Counted from the first letter of the stretch, positions 11,901-22,355 are shown. The stretch: DNA of 64,000 nt from Verrucomicrobiota bacterium (GCA_027493615.1 JAOSKK010000008.1:1-64000), one strand, 5' to 3'. Notes: a model not told the origin generated them from the sequence alone. Made by a program: numbers and translations.

Positions 11901-12053
11901 GGGTGACCTCCGTTGCCAGAGCACCGGCCGCCGGGGAGCCGTGGCAGCCTCCCCGGTGGCCGTGCCTGGCCCAAGGGCTGCCGTCATCATCCAGCTTGCG
12001 GCGGCGAGCCAGGCATGGCGGCGGAAGCGGAAGACCGTCCGATGCGTCTTCAG
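8948..12053 (-). CDS. exported PQQ-like beta-propeller protein with methyltransferase-like N-terminal domain
   Basis: About 1030 residues, with frame changes near 11930, 10915 and 9180. A signal-like N-terminus (KTHRTVFRFRRHAWLAAASWMMTAALG) has no ATG; the start given is a CTG codon with a purine-rich stretch before it, so the start is uncertain. Next comes a Rossmann-like region resembling SAM-dependent methyltransferases (GVGVVLGDAAGVFAIELARQ...LADAVVVVGES...ELLRVLRPEG). The conserved TGMDDWSHPYHGPDNNPASKD and then many outer-membrane-propeller blades follow (VRALDARTGQEAWRAYTGG, VYALDAATGRIRWQ). This architecture is known from Planctomycetes and Verrucomicrobia, but its reaction is not established. 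The downstream membrane protein gene overlaps its stop codon. Confidence 0.75.
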
Positions 12054-12067
12054 CGAGACCGCCCTTT

Positions 12068-12140
12068 TCCTTTCGAACCTGCGCCGAGGCCATGAACCGC
12101 GGGGGGGTGCAGGTGGGACGCCCGCACCACAGGCCCATGC
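12068..12140. repeat. intergenic repeat units D and C
   Basis: A degenerate copy of unit D (CGAACCTGCGCCGAGGCCAT) is followed by unit C (GGTGGGACGCCCGCACCACA). These are the same units as at 7.6, 28.3 and 33.6 kb. The rest of the stretch 12141-12460 before the ClpX-like gene shows no gene, promoter or hairpin that I can support. Confidence 0.65.
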
Positions 12141-12460
12141 AGAGTGAATCAGTCAAGAACCGACCTGGGGACCGGCACGCTCTTCCCGGCACCTCGGCGG
12201 GTTTCGGAAGGAAGGCTCCATCGGCGGCAATGGTTCTCATACGAAGCAGTGTCCCTCCACGCAAGAAGGGGCTTGTGAGTCAGCTATGGGCGACGCCGCA
12301 TTGATGCCACCGACGGGATGCCAACTCAAGCCCAAGTCGTGGCGCTGTGCCTGCGATGGGCGCGGTCCCCGGGGGTGCGGGTGCTTGACAGGGACGGCCA
12401 GGCACCGAGATTGCCCCGCCGGCACTCCGCAAGCCCGGGGCGCCGCACCGCTTCACACGC

Positions 12461-14070
12461 ATGACACGAAACAGCAACGGCGGGCTGCCGACGCCCGAGG
12501 AATTCCAGCGGCAGCTCCATGACTTGATGCGCCAGCAGTTCGGCGGGCTGCGCGCCGGCCTGGCGCGTCCCCAACCCGGCAGCAGCGAAGGGGAGGGAGG
12601 CGGGACGGAGGATGCCGTGCCGCGCTTCGACAAGAAGCCGAAAGAGGTCAAGGCCTACCTCGACCGGTTTGTGATCAAGCAGGAGGAGGCCAAGAAAGTG
12701 CTCAGCGTGGCCCTGTGCGATCATTACCACCACGTCCGGCTCGCCCTCGAAGGCCGGGACCAGCCCAACTACGCCAAGCAGAACCTGATCCTGGTGGGCC
12801 CGACCGGGGTGGGGAAGACGTACCTCATCCGCAGCATCGCGGATCTCATCGGCGTGCCGTTTGTGAAGGCGGATGCAACCAAGTTCAGCGAGACCGGGTA
12901 CGTGGGAGGCGATGTCGAGGACCTGGTGCGCGAACTGTTCCGGCGGGCCAACAACGACGTCCGGCGCGCCCAGTACGGGATCATCTACATCGACGAGATC
13001 GACAAGATCGCGTCCGCCAGCAACCTCGTCGGGCGCGACGTGAGCGGGCGGGGGGTGCAGACGAATCTGCTCAAGCTCATGGAGGAGACCGATGTGCCGG
13101 CGCGCTCGCCGAACGACATCGCCGGCCAGCTCCAGGCGATGATGGAGTTCAGTGCGCGGGGCCGGAAGCCGGTGGACCTGATCAATACGAAGCACATCCT
13201 GTTCATCGTCAGCGGCGCCTTCACGGGGCTGGAGAAGACGGTGCGCAAGCGGCTCCGCGAGGCGACGATCGGCTTCGCGGCCAAGGCGGCCACGGTCGAG
13301 ACCGACTTCGAGGTGATGACCCACGCGCAGACGCGGGACTTCATCGAGCACGGCTTCGAGCCGGAGTTCATCGGACGTCTGCCCGTGCGGGTCTTCTGTC
13401 ATCCGTTGGCGGTGGAGGATCTCTTTACGATATTGAAGAGCTCGGAGGGGAGCATCATCCGGCAGTACGAGCAGACGTTTGCGGCGTACGGGATCGAGGT
13501 GCTGTTCCAGGACGAGGCGTTGCAGCGGATCGCCGAGCTCGCGAGCGAGGAGCAGACCGGGGCACGGGGACTGATGACCGTGTGCGAGCGGGTCTTTCGC
13601 GAGTTCAAGTTCGAGCTGCCCTCCACCGAGGTGCGGCGGTTCGTGGTGACGCGGCAGGTGGTGGACGACCCGGTGGGGGCCTTGGCGGCGTTGTTGGCGG
13701 AGAGCGCGACCGAGGAACAGGGCGTTTTGCGGCAGATTGTGGGTGAGTTTGCCGCGCGGTTTCAGCGGGAGCACGGGCTGGAGCTGCGCTTCACGGAGGC
13801 GGCGGTCGAACGGTTGGTCCAACGGGCGCGGGAGAAGGGGCAGCACGTGCGCGAGGTCTGTGCCGAATGCTTCAAGGACTTCCAGTTCGGCTTGAAGCTG
13901 ATCGCGGGCAACACAGGGCAGACGGTGTTCGCGGTGGACGCCGATGCCGTGGAGGCACCGGACAAGGTGCTGAGCGAATGGGTGGTGGCGAGCTACCGGG
14001 GCACGAAGCCGGCACCGCCCGCCCCCCCGCCCCACCGGCACCGGCCGCGGAGGAACCTGGCGGTGGTTGA
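12461..14070 (+). CDS. ClpX-like AAA+ ATPase without zinc-binding domain
   Basis: About 536 residues. The protein starts MTRNSNGGLPTPEEFQRQL and lacks the four-cysteine N-terminal domain of normal ClpX. The AAA+ core is complete: LDRFVIKQEEAKKVLSVAL, Walker A GPTGVGKT (113-120) and Walker B IIYIDEIDKI with D178/E179. The ClpX-type TKFSETGYVGGDVEDLVREL and the arginine-finger region EPEFIGRLPVRV are also present. An insertion around residues 200-230 and an extra C-terminal helical stretch make it longer than ClpX. The frame continues open past the natural end. If the C-run near 14022-14036 is one base off, the protein ends EEPGGG at TGA 14068-14070, overlapping the next gene's GTG. Inferred role: protein unfolding. 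Whether it feeds ClpP is unknown, since no clpP is nearby. Confidence 0.8.
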
Positions 14071-15259
14071 ACGCACGGCGCAGTCGAAGCGGGCAGGGCC
14101 GACGACGCTGGAGCTGGCGGCGCGGGTTGTGGCGGGGTCGGATCGGGAGCATCCGGCCGACGGCGTGTTGCGGGAGGTCTTGCGGACGATGCGGGGCGTG
14201 TCGCCGGACAAGGCGCGGCGCGTGAGCGAGGCGGTCTTCGCGTATTTCCGCTGGCTGGGCTGGGTGGATGGGCAGGCCCCGCTGGAATCGCAGCTACGCA
14301 CGGCACTTGAATGTCGGCGCGCGTTCGCCGAGGCACCGGAAGGTTTTGCCGACGCGGACTTGCGGAGTCGGGCGGTGCCGGCGTGGGTGAAGGAGCACGT
14401 CGAGGTCACGCCGGACTGGGTGCGGTCGTTGCAACGGGAGCCGGTGTTGTGGCTGCGGGCGCGGCCGGGGCAGGGACGGGCGTTGGCCGCCGAACTGGGG
14501 GAGTGCCGGGCGGCGGGGCGGGGACCCCTGGCGGATGCGCTGGAGTACCGGGGACCAACGATTTGTTCCGGACGCCGGCGTTTCGGGCCGGTGGCTTTGA
14601 GATTCAGGACCTGCATTCGCAGGCGGTCGGCTGGCTTTGTGATCCCCAGCCGGGCCAGACGTGGTGGGATGCTTGTGCGGGTGAAGGTGGCAAGACGTTG
14701 CACTTGTCGGACCTGATGCAGAACCGGGGGTTGATCTGGGCGAGCGACGTGGCGGAGTGGCGACTGCGGCGTTTGAAGCTGCGGGCGCGACGGGCGGGGG
14801 TGTTCAACTACCGCCTGGCCCATTGGGAGGGCACCGAGCGGTTGCCGACGCGGACCAAGTTCGACGGGGGTGCTGGTGGACGCGCCGTGCAGCAATCTGG
14901 GCACCTGGGGCCGGAATCCGCACGCGCGTTGGACGACCCGGCCGGAGGACGTGACGGAACTCGCGGCCTTGCAGGCACGGTTGCTGGCGCAGGCCGCGCT
15001 GGCGGTGAAGCCGGGAGGACGGCTGGTGTACGCGGTGTGCACGCTGACCGCGGCGGAGACGGTGTCCCTGGCGGCGGCGTTCACCGGGGCGCAACCCACG
15101 TTTCGGGGTGAACCGTTGCGGGATCCCCTGGAGGCCGGGGCGGCGGACCAGGTGGATCTTTTCCTGCGGTCTGACGCCCGACCGGCGAACGGGATGTACG
15201 TGGCGGCGTGGCGGCGGGACGCGGCGGGCGGGGGAATTGCGCTTGACCGGGGGAGGTGA
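14063..15259 (+). CDS. RsmB/RsmF-type RNA (cytosine-5) methyltransferase
   Basis: About 398 residues, with frame changes near 14560 and 14870. The start chosen is GTG at 14063 ([22 protein letters not shown]), overlapping the ClpX-like stop. The N-terminal helical part resembles the NusB-like/N1 region of Sun proteins ([28 protein letters not shown]). The SAM-binding fold follows: [19 protein letters not shown] as motif I and [15 protein letters not shown] as motif II. The two cysteines of m5C enzymes appear as [15 protein letters not shown] (motif IV) and [11 protein letters not shown] (motif VI). It would methylate a cytosine in rRNA or tRNA using SAM; which position cannot be told. The overlap suggests co-expression with the ClpX-like gene. 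Confidence 0.82.
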
Positions 15260-15303
15260 GCGGCGTTCCTTCGACGGGCATGAGCGGCACGCATAAGCAC
15301 AGC

Positions 15304-16158
15304 ATGGCGAATCCTTACGATTATTCAGAGGCAACCCGCGGCCGGGGAGAAGGCGCGGTCGGTTCGCGCGGGGCACGGGGGCGCGCGGGGTTCACGCTGA
15401 TCGAGTTGCTGGTGGTGATCGCGATCATTGCGATTCTGGCCGGCATGCTGTTGCCGGCGCTGAGCAAGGCGAAGGCGCGCGCCAACCGGATCGCGTGCGT
15501 GAGCAACCTGAAGCAGATCGGCCTGGGCATGTTGATGTATGCGGACGACGACTCGAGCGGGTACCTGTCGGGCACGCTGGACGACGCGGACGATGACCTG
15601 ACGTGGCTGTACCCGAACTACATCCCGGGCGCGGTGGCCAAGTCGGTGTTCGTATGTCCGGCCACGCAGAACTTCATCAGCACCAACACCGTCCGGCATC
15701 CGAACAACGGCCAGGTCGTCTTGCGAGACATGCTGGTTCAGGCGCGCAAGACCCGGGGGCGCTCGAACGAACTCGTCGGCGTCAGCTACGAAATCTACGG
15801 GTTCATGAACGCCATCGGGCCGCTGAGTTCCTCGAGCACCATCAAGTACTACGGCCGCACGCTGGCCTCTTATGGCATCAAGAAGTCCACCTCCAGCGTG
15901 CAGAGCTACGTCCACAAACACAGCGCGTTCGGGCTCCAGGGCCAAACCGTCGGGCCGTCGGACATCTGCATCGTGGTGGACGGCGACCGCGAGGGGGGCG
16001 AGAACAACTTCCCCGACAAGGACGACAATCACGGCGCGGCAGGAGGGAACGTCCTCTTCACCGACGGTCACGTGAGCTGGGTCCCGGCCGGGACCCGGGG
16101 CAACAACTACATTCGGATGTACGAGCTCGGCCAGGACGAGAATCGCGGGCCGCGTTAG
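15304..16158 (+). CDS. prepilin-type secreted protein (pseudopilin-like)
   Basis: 284 residues from the ATG at 15304 ([13 protein letters not shown]); earlier in-frame starts would only add disordered residues. It shows the classical type IV prepilin signal [19 protein letters not shown] after a basic leader (GARGRA), to be cleaved after Gly and N-methylated at Phe. The helix runs into [34 protein letters not shown], the signature of the large verrucomicrobial/planctomycete pseudopilin family. The C-terminal part has the usual [18 protein letters not shown] motif. Members exist in dozens per genome. They are thought to sit in type II secretion or pilus-like structures, but individual roles are unknown. 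The frame is intact. Confidence 0.9.
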   Translation: MANPYDYSEATRGRGEGAVGSRGARGRAGFTLIELLVVIAIIAILAGMLLPALSKAKARANRIACVSNLKQIGLGMLMYADDDSSGYLSGTLDDADDDLTWLYPNYIPGAVAKSVFVCPATQNFISTNTVRHPNNGQVVLRDMLVQARKTRGRSNELVGVSYEIYGFMNAIGPLSSSSTIKYYGRTLASYGIKKSTSSVQSYVHKHSAFGLQGQTVGPSDICIVVDGDREGGENNFPDKDDNHGAAGGNVLFTDGHVSWVPAGTRGNNYIRMYELGQDENRGPR

Positions 16159-16257
16159 CCGGGCCAATCGACTTCGATCGCCCGGCCGGTGCTGCTTGGG
16201 GATGGTGAACCTGGCGGGGCAAAGATCGAAGCTCGAAGCTCAAGGGAAGCGGCCTGT

Positions 16258-16352
16258 TCCTCCTGGACCTGCTCAGGGGCCATGAACCGGACAGCGCCGG
16301 TAAACCGGACGCACTCCAGACGTTTCGCGCGGGACGCCTGCACCGCAGCTTC
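16258..16352. repeat. intergenic repeat units D and A (partial)
   Basis: Unit D (TGGACCTGCTCAGGGGCCAT) is followed directly by the left half of family A (GCGCCGGTAAACCGGACGCACTCCAGACG...). A shortened unit C is attached (GGGACGCCTGCACCGCAGC). The mirrored arm of family A is missing here, unlike at 7.5 and 33.1 kb. Confidence 0.7.
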
Positions 16353-16420
16353 CTGGGTCCGCCTGGGCGAAGCGGCTGAGGGTCTGCCGCACGCGCGTGT
16401 TCGAGCCTGCGGAAAGCAAG

Positions 16421-16450
16421 CAGGCCGGAAGGCGTGCGCCCTCCGGCCTG
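16421..16450 (-). terminator. hairpin downstream of the LamG protein gene
   Basis: A strong stem pairs CAGGCCGGA on one arm with TCCGGCCTG on the other, plus further G-C pairs and a short loop. It lies 25 bp after the stop codon of the minus-strand gene ending at 16476. On the minus strand it is followed by CTTGCTTTCC, only weakly T-rich, so it could be a terminator or just a stabilising 3' hairpin. Confidence 0.5.
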
Positions 16451-16475
16451 TGTGAGTCTGGTCCGCGCTCGGCGG

Positions 16476-19455
16476 TTACTTCTTGAGCCGATAGAACTTG
16501 CCGGCGCCGGCGGGAGTCACCTGGTGCGGGCTCTGAGCGGTCTCGTCCGTCCAGGTGCCGGAGACCGCGTCGGCGGACTGGAGGGTGGCGCCGCTGTCCC
16601 AGGTCAGGACGACGTTGGCGCCGCTGCGGGCGATGCCGAGCGTGCCGGCGTCGCTGGGGCCGGCCACGACCACGGTGGAGAGGTCCTGGCCTGCCTGGCC
16701 CGCCTCGAAGATGCCCGCGACTTCCTGCGGGGTGATCACGCGGCGCCAGATGCCGATGTCATCGAACGTGACGTCGCTGAAGCGGGGGCCGTAGTTGCCC
16801 GTGCCGTCCTGGCCGATGTTGGTGGCGAAGGTGGCCGGGGTGTCCACGTTGTTCTGATCAGCCGTGAGCGGCCGTGCGTCGCGCAGGGTGCCATCCACGT
16901 AGGTGGAGGCCACGCCGTTGCGTTGGAACGTGACGACGACGTGGCGCCAGGCCTGGTCAGCAAAGGTGTTGGCGGGACCGTCGTAGTCCTTCCGGCTTCC
17001 GGGAGGGCCAGCCAGGTTCCACTGGAGCCGGCCGTCGCCGTCCGTGGCGATGACATAGCCCTGGTTGCCGCCGCTGTTCCAGTCCTTGTTGCCGATGAAC
17101 GACGGGTCACTGCTCCACGCGCCAACCTTGGCCCAGAAGGCGATGGAGAAGTCCGTCGTCGTGCCGAAGTTGAGGTCGGCCGGGCTGCCCAGGGTGAGGT
17201 AATCGAATTCCGAAAGCAACTGGGCGGCCTGGGGGCCGACCTTGCCGGTGACGAACGTGGCGGCGCCGACCTCGCTGGCGGCGTTGCCGCGGCCGCTTGA
17301 GTCATTGAGGTTGCCGTCGAGTTTGAGGTGAACCACGAGGTTCTCGGTGATGGGGCCCGCGAAGACGGTGACGATGGCCTTGGCGCTGGTGACCGAGCCG
17401 CCGGCGTTGCTGACCTCAACAGTGTACTCACCGGAGGCTGCGGCGCTGGCACTGGCCAGGCTGTAGGTGGCGCTGGTGGCCCCGGGGATGGCCGTGCCAT
17501 TGAGCTTCCACTGGTAGGCCAGGGGCGCGGTGCCGGTGGCCACGACCCTGAGTTCGAGGGCGGTACCCGCCGACAAGACCCCGCCTACGGGCTGGCTGGT
17601 GATCTCCGGGGCCTGCGGGCCACTGATGCTGTAGAGGCCGACGTTGTCGACGCCGTAGAACCAGCTCGCGGTGCCGGCCTGGAAGAAGCGGAGTTTGACG
17701 CGGGCCTGGTTGTCGGCCAGCGGCAGGCGGAAGCGTTCGATGCGTTTGGACTCCATTTGGTCGTCGTTGATGCGACCGCTGATGTAGGGGGCGAGGGTGG
17801 GCCAGGTGTTGCGGGCGGCCTTGACGAAGGCGCCGTAGGTCATGGCCGATGGTTTCGCCGGTGATCGGGTCTTGATACTGGGCGGTGTCCGCGCGGGCAG
17901 CGGTGAGGGTGGCTTCGGCGTCCAGCGTGCCCTCGGGTGTGTTGATGAGGTCGTCCTTGTCGATCATGTAGACGACCGGGAGCCAGGTGGTGCCGCCGTC
18001 AATCGAGTACTCGGTGCCGGCGATGTTGTCCTGGTTCTGGGTGTAGATGCTGTGATAGACAAGGTAGATGTCCGACTTGCCGGTCAGGTTGACCTCGGGC
18101 GAGAACAGTTCGGCGTACTGGCTGCCGCTGCGGACGTCCGACTCGTGGTAGGCGAACTGGCCCTGAATGAGGCTCTCGACGCGCTGGCCGTTGATGTAGG
18201 CCTCGGGCGTGTTCAGACGCTGGGAGGCGTTCCAGGCGGTGATCGAGGCCACGCGATCGCGGGAGATCACGACCCAGACGAGGTAGCTGTCCGAGTTCGG
18301 GTTATCCAGATCCTCGTAACCCGCCGGGGTGATGGGGCTGAAGGTGGTCCAACCCGCCGGCATCGTGCCCTCGGGGACGTTGTCGAAGGTCTCGAGCCAG
18401 ATCGGGTCGGGCAGGATGTAGTCCGCGTAGGGCGCGACGGTGTAGGTGAGCAGGGCCTCGCGGACGCCGCCGTCCGCCGTCGGATCGTCAAAGACAAGCT
18501 TGTATTCCTCGACCGCGGCGGGGCCGGGGCGGACTGCGGGTTTGTAGGTGACCTTGGTGGTGTTGCCGGTCTTGGGGCCGACCGTGGCGCCGGGGGTGAC
18601 ATCCGTGCCGTTGTAGAAAAGCTTCAACGAGGCGGCGTTCAGCGCGGTCGAGCCATCCTTGATGACTGCCATGATGCCAGCGGAAGCCGACACGTTCACG
18701 GCGTTCGGAGTGGGGGAAATGGCGCTGACGCTCGGGCCGGTGACGACGGAGCCGGCGCGCAGGGCGCGGTAGCTCGGCGTGCCGCCGAAGTCGTTCAGAA
18801 GCACCCGGCTGGACGGGTCGGCGTTGTCGGCGGTGTACCACCGCACGCTGTAGCCGCCGCCGCCCTGTTCGTAGACCAGGCGGAAGGGATAAACGCCCGC
18901 CTTGCTGACGGTGAAGCTGAAGACCTTGTCGGCGGTCGTGGGGTTCTCGACGAGGAGAATTTCCTGGAGGCGATCCTGAACGTTGCCGGTGGTCACCTTG
19001 GCCCCGTCGTCGCCGGTGACGACCATGGTGTAGGTGCCGGGCTGGAGCTGCACGTAGGTGATGGCTTCGAGGGCGATGTTGACGGTGGTCCCTTCGGTGC
19101 CGGGGATGCCCGGGAACCAACTGCCGTCGTACGAGAGCGTCAGTTCCTCGTTGTAGGTGCCGTCGGGATTGAACAGCGAGAGGTCGGCGATGTTCTCGTA
19201 AGGCTGGCCGGTGGCCGGGTTGATGAGGAAGCCGGCGATCTGGTCCTCGGCGCGGGCCAGGGTGTTGGGGGAGCGTCGGGCCGGTGGCCTGGAAGACGCG
19301 CACGACGAAGCCGGGTTTGGTGGTGTCGAGGGCGCTCACCGGCAGGGCGACCGACTCGGGGATCACGATTTGGGCCTGGGCCCAGGCGGCGCCGAGAACG
19401 GCGAAGCCGAGGAGCCCCCGGACAACAACAAGTTAGGTATTCGTTTGTGTTTCAT
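16476..19455 (-). CDS. large secreted LamG / Ig-like surface protein
   Basis: About 990 residues. The start is ATG at 19455 (MKHKRIPNLLLSG); with a frame change in the G-run near 19425 it continues as a signal peptide (LLGFAVLGAAWAQA). Further frame changes lie near 19275 and 17842. Parts in order: a PA14/anchor-like beta domain (YTMVVTGDDGAKV...YPFRLVYEQGGGGYSVRWY), an SbsA-type Ig-like domain (VSAISPTPNAVNV), a galactose-binding-like region (WLETFDNVPEGTMPAGW), an Ig-like domain (PEITSQPVGGVLSAGTALEL), and a LamG/concanavalin-A-like domain (NLVVHLKLDGNLNDSSGRGNA). The C-terminal domain ends AGKFYRLKK, like other secreted proteins in this window. It probably binds carbohydrate or sits on the surface. 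No catalytic motif is visible. Confidence 0.8.
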
Positions 19456-19826
19456 TGCTTTTTCTGTTTCTTCCACTACGAGGACCGCGCCCGCCAGGCG
19501 GGTTCGTCCTCCAATCTTCCCCACGGGTGCGGAGGCCTCCGTCCGCCCGGCGCGGGGCCAGGAAAGCGGGAATATGGGTTGCCGACGCTGAAGTGCAAGA
19601 TCGCGGCACACAATTCCCCGCGCGCGACGACGCAAGCCGTGCCGTGGTGCCGTGGTCTGTTCGTTCACCGGTATTCCCGCAGATGTTGAGCAGGAAGACT
19701 GATCAGGGCCTGCCAAGGTTACAGTGGCGGTGCGCGGCGTGCCCGCGGAAGGGGGTGGCGGAGGCGCCCGCGGCGGGACCGAACGGCTTGCCTGCGGGGC
19801 GGGGCGGGTTCTTAAATGCCGGCGCC
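19456..19826. other. noncoding stretch between divergent LamG and rhomboid genes
   Basis: About 370 bp between two divergent starts, so promoters for both should lie here. I see no -35/-10 pair, hairpin or conserved ORF that I would defend. Long ORFs in this stretch are frame extensions only. Confidence 0.5.
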
Positions 19827-21011
19827 ATGATACTGCCGCTGAGCGACGCACCCAATCCGCGGGGCACCCCGGTGATCACCTGGGCGCTGATTGCGGCGAA
19901 CGTCTTCATCTACTTGTTCATCACCTGGCCGTTGAGCCAGCGGCCGGCGTCGCCTCAGGATCCGCTCCTGCGCGAGTACGTGATGACGATCCGGGAGGTG
20001 TTGCCGCCCGGCGTGCCGCTCCAGGCCGCGCTCCGCGAGGTTTCGGCGTACGACCTCTACGTGTTCCGCCACGGCTTTCGTCCGGCGGCCCCCGAGTGGC
20101 GGGACCTTTTCTCGTCGTTGTTCCTGCACGGGGGATTTCTGCACTTGTTCGGGAACATGCTGTTCCTGTGGATCTATGGGGACAACGTGGAGTACCGGCT
20201 GGGGCGGCTGAGGTTCCTGATTTACTACTTGTTGACGGGGGTGGCGGCGACGCTGTTCTACACGCTGTTCGCGCGGGGCTCGAGACTGCCGTTGGTGGGG
20301 GCCTCCGGGGCCATCTCGGGGGTGCTGGGTTTTTACTTCGTGTGGTTCCCGCGGAACACGGTGCGGCTGTTCGTGCTGTTGTTTCCCTTCTTCATGAACG
20401 TGGTGCAGGTGCCGGCGCGGCTGGTGTTGGGGATCTACCTGGTGCTGGACAACGTGCTGCCGTTTCTGCTGACGCAGGGCAGCCGCGGAGGGGGTGGCGC
20501 ACGGGGCGCACATCGGGGGTTCATTGCCGGCCTTGCGCTGGCCTGGCTGGCGAATCGGCGCGAGGTGCGGGTACCGCCCCGGGAATACCGTGGAGCCACG
20601 TCCCGTTTGCTCAGTGCGGCGCAGGCCGTGCGGGGCGCTCTGGAACGCGGCGACCTGGCCGAGGCTGCCACTGCCTATTTTGCGCTGCCGGCGGAGGCGA
20701 CCCGCGGGGTGCTGCGGCCCGAGGAATCGTTGCGGCTGGCCGACTGGCTGGCGGGTGCGGGACATCCGGAGGCGGCGCACACCCTGTACCTGCGGCACCT
20801 GCGCGATCATCCGCAGGGACCGGGAGCGGCGGAGGCCCATCTCGGCGCCGGCCTGGTGCAACTGGAGGCGGCTGGCCAGATCGCCGCTGCCTACCAGCAC
20901 TTTCTCGACGCCCTGGACTTGAATCCACGGCCGGAGACGGCCGCGCGGGCCCGCGCGGCGCTCGCGACGATCGCGGCGCGGCAGAAGTACGCCCTGCGGC
21001 GTTATGGTTGA
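19827..21011 (+). CDS. rhomboid-family intramembrane serine protease with C-terminal helical repeats
   Basis: 394 residues; the start is ATG at 19827 (MILPLSDAPNPRGTPVITWALIAAN). About six hydrophobic helices are present. Rhomboid hallmarks are HLFGNMLF (H106, N110) and the nucleophile motif GASGAISG (S160). The catalytic His lies in a stretch read as GGGGARGAHRGF. Two compensating one-base shifts (G-runs near 20492 and 20511) would restore VAHGAHIGGFIAG, so the enzyme is very likely active. After residue 240 a soluble tail of helical TPR-like repeats follows (AQAVRGALERGDLAEAATAYFAL...AGQIAAAYQHFLDALDLNP), as in some bacterial rhomboids. It would cleave membrane proteins within the bilayer; the substrate is unknown. 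The PHP-domain gene follows 53 bp later. Confidence 0.88.
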   Translation: MILPLSDAPNPRGTPVITWALIAANVFIYLFITWPLSQRPASPQDPLLREYVMTIREVLPPGVPLQAALREVSAYDLYVFRHGFRPAAPEWRDLFSSLFLHGGFLHLFGNMLFLWIYGDNVEYRLGRLRFLIYYLLTGVAATLFYTLFARGSRLPLVGASGAISGVLGFYFVWFPRNTVRLFVLLFPFFMNVVQVPARLVLGIYLVLDNVLPFLLTQGSRGGGGARGAHRGFIAGLALAWLANRREVRVPPREYRGATSRLLSAAQAVRGALERGDLAEAATAYFALPAEATRGVLRPEESLRLADWLAGAGHPEAAHTLYLRHLRDHPQGPGAAEAHLGAGLVQLEAAGQIAAAYQHFLDALDLNPRPETAARARAALATIAARQKYALRRYG

Positions 21012-21064
21012 CACGGACGCCGAACCCGGTTCCTTTGGGGGCCACCATACCTGACGCAAGCACG

Positions 21065-22219
21065 ATGAAACTGACGAAGCATGCCACGCCGTGGCTCGGT
21101 CTCACCCTGGTCGTTGTCAGCGCCGTCTCCCTCGAAGCGCACCCGCGGGCGCGGACGCCTGTCCGCCTCCCGGATGTGCCGGGGTACCTGACGCTGAAGT
21201 GCGATTTCCACATCCACACCGTGTTCTCGGACGGCTCGGTCTGGCCGGACATCCGGTCGGAGGAAGCGTGGCGCGAGGGCCTGGACGCGATCGCCATCAC
21301 CGACCACATCGAGTACCAGCCGCACAAGGCGGACCTGCCCACGCAGCACAATCGGTCGCACGAAATCGCCAAACCGCGCGGGGATGAGCTGCGGGTGACG
21401 GTGATCCGTGGATCCGAGATCACGCGGCAAATGCCGCCGGGCCACCTGAACGCCATCTTTCTCGAGGACGCCACGCGGTTGGACACGACCGAGTGGCGGG
21501 ACGCCGTGGGAGAGGCGCATCGCCAGGGGGCGTTCATCTTCTGGAATCATCCGGGCTGGCGCGGGCAGCAGCCCAACGGGGTCGCCAAGTGGTACGAGGA
21601 GCACACCGACCTGGTGACGCGCGGCTGGCTGCACGGCATCGAGGTGGTCAACGGACGGGAGTACTATCCGGAGGCGCATGCCTGGTGCCTGGAGAAGAAT
21701 CTGACGATGCTGAGCAACTCGGACGTGCACAATCCCCTGAATCTCGACTACGACGTGCCGGCCGGGGATCACCGGCCGTTGACCCTGGTTTTCGCACGCG
21801 AGAACACGCCGGGTGCGATCCGCGAAGCCCTCTTCGATCGTCGTACCGCCGTGTATTCGGACCATCGCTTGGTCGGCCGGGAGGTGTTCCTGCGGCCGCT
21901 CTTCGAACGTTCAATCCAGCTTCGCAATCCCGAGGTCTCCCTGCGCCCCAAGCAACGGGTCTATCTCCAGCTCCACAACGATTCGGATGTGCCGTTCGAG
22001 CTCGAGCTGGCCGACGACGTGCCGGATCTGAGCGTCACGCGGGACCTCACCTTGCACGCGGGGAAGACCACGCTCCTGTCGCTCCAGCGCGGCGCGGGGG
22101 GCGACCCGGGTGAACGTGAAGTGGCGATCACCTACCGGGTGAAGAACGTCCTGGTCGGGCCCTACGAAGCGTTGAAGGCCGCGGTGCGGGTCAAGGTGCG
22201 GTTCGTCGGCGCGCCGTAG
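21065..22219 (+). CDS. exported PHP-domain metal-dependent phosphoesterase-like protein
   Basis: 384 residues from ATG 21065 with an N-terminal signal peptide (WLGLTLVVVSAVSLEAHP). Metal-binding motifs of the PHP fold are clear: DFHIHTVFSDG (H49, H51), ITDHIEY, the Glu in RGSEIT, FWNHPGW, and a C-terminal NSDVHNP. A beta-sandwich tail of about 100 residues follows (VSLRPKQRVYLQLHNDSDVPFELEL). PHP proteins hydrolyse phosphoesters with two or three metals. Exported members with this tail are common in Verrucomicrobia and Bacteroidetes, but their substrates are not defined. The frame is intact. Confidence 0.87.
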   Translation: MKLTKHATPWLGLTLVVVSAVSLEAHPRARTPVRLPDVPGYLTLKCDFHIHTVFSDGSVWPDIRSEEAWREGLDAIAITDHIEYQPHKADLPTQHNRSHEIAKPRGDELRVTVIRGSEITRQMPPGHLNAIFLEDATRLDTTEWRDAVGEAHRQGAFIFWNHPGWRGQQPNGVAKWYEEHTDLVTRGWLHGIEVVNGREYYPEAHAWCLEKNLTMLSNSDVHNPLNLDYDVPAGDHRPLTLVFARENTPGAIREALFDRRTAVYSDHRLVGREVFLRPLFERSIQLRNPEVSLRPKQRVYLQLHNDSDVPFELELADDVPDLSVTRDLTLHAGKTTLLSLQRGAGGDPGEREVAITYRVKNVLVGPYEALKAAVRVKVRFVGAP

Positions 22220-22231
22220 TTTCCGTACGCT

Positions 22232-22340
22232 TCACGTCGGCTTCAGGCCTCCTCACGTCTGCTTTAGGCCTCCTCACGTCGGCGCCTACAGCGGGGTAGG
22301 ACGCGAGCGGCAGGCTGGAAGCCTGCCCCACAACGAGTGG
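22232..22340. repeat. tandem half-sites of palindromic repeat family B, then unit C
   Basis: Three head-to-tail partial copies of one arm of family B occur: TTCACGTCGGCTTCAGG, CCTCCTCACGTCTGCTTTAG and CCTCCTCACGTCGGCGCCTA. There is no opposite arm here. A unit C variant (GGCAGGCTGGAAGCCTGCCC) follows at about 22309. The stretch sits between the convergent PHP gene and the proline-rich protein gene. Confidence 0.7.
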
Positions 22341-22355
22341 CGAGGTTCGGAGCGG

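Noticed and set aside
12461..14716. A true fusion of the ClpX-like ATPase and the RNA methyltransferase
   Set aside because: The joined frame passes through a C-run; correcting one base gives a stop at 14070 and a GTG start at 14063, a normal overlapping pair.
19724..21060. The PHP-domain protein starting at 19724 as an 831-residue fusion
   Set aside because: The first 447 codons are an out-of-frame reading of the rhomboid gene; the ATG at 21065 begins with a signal peptide.
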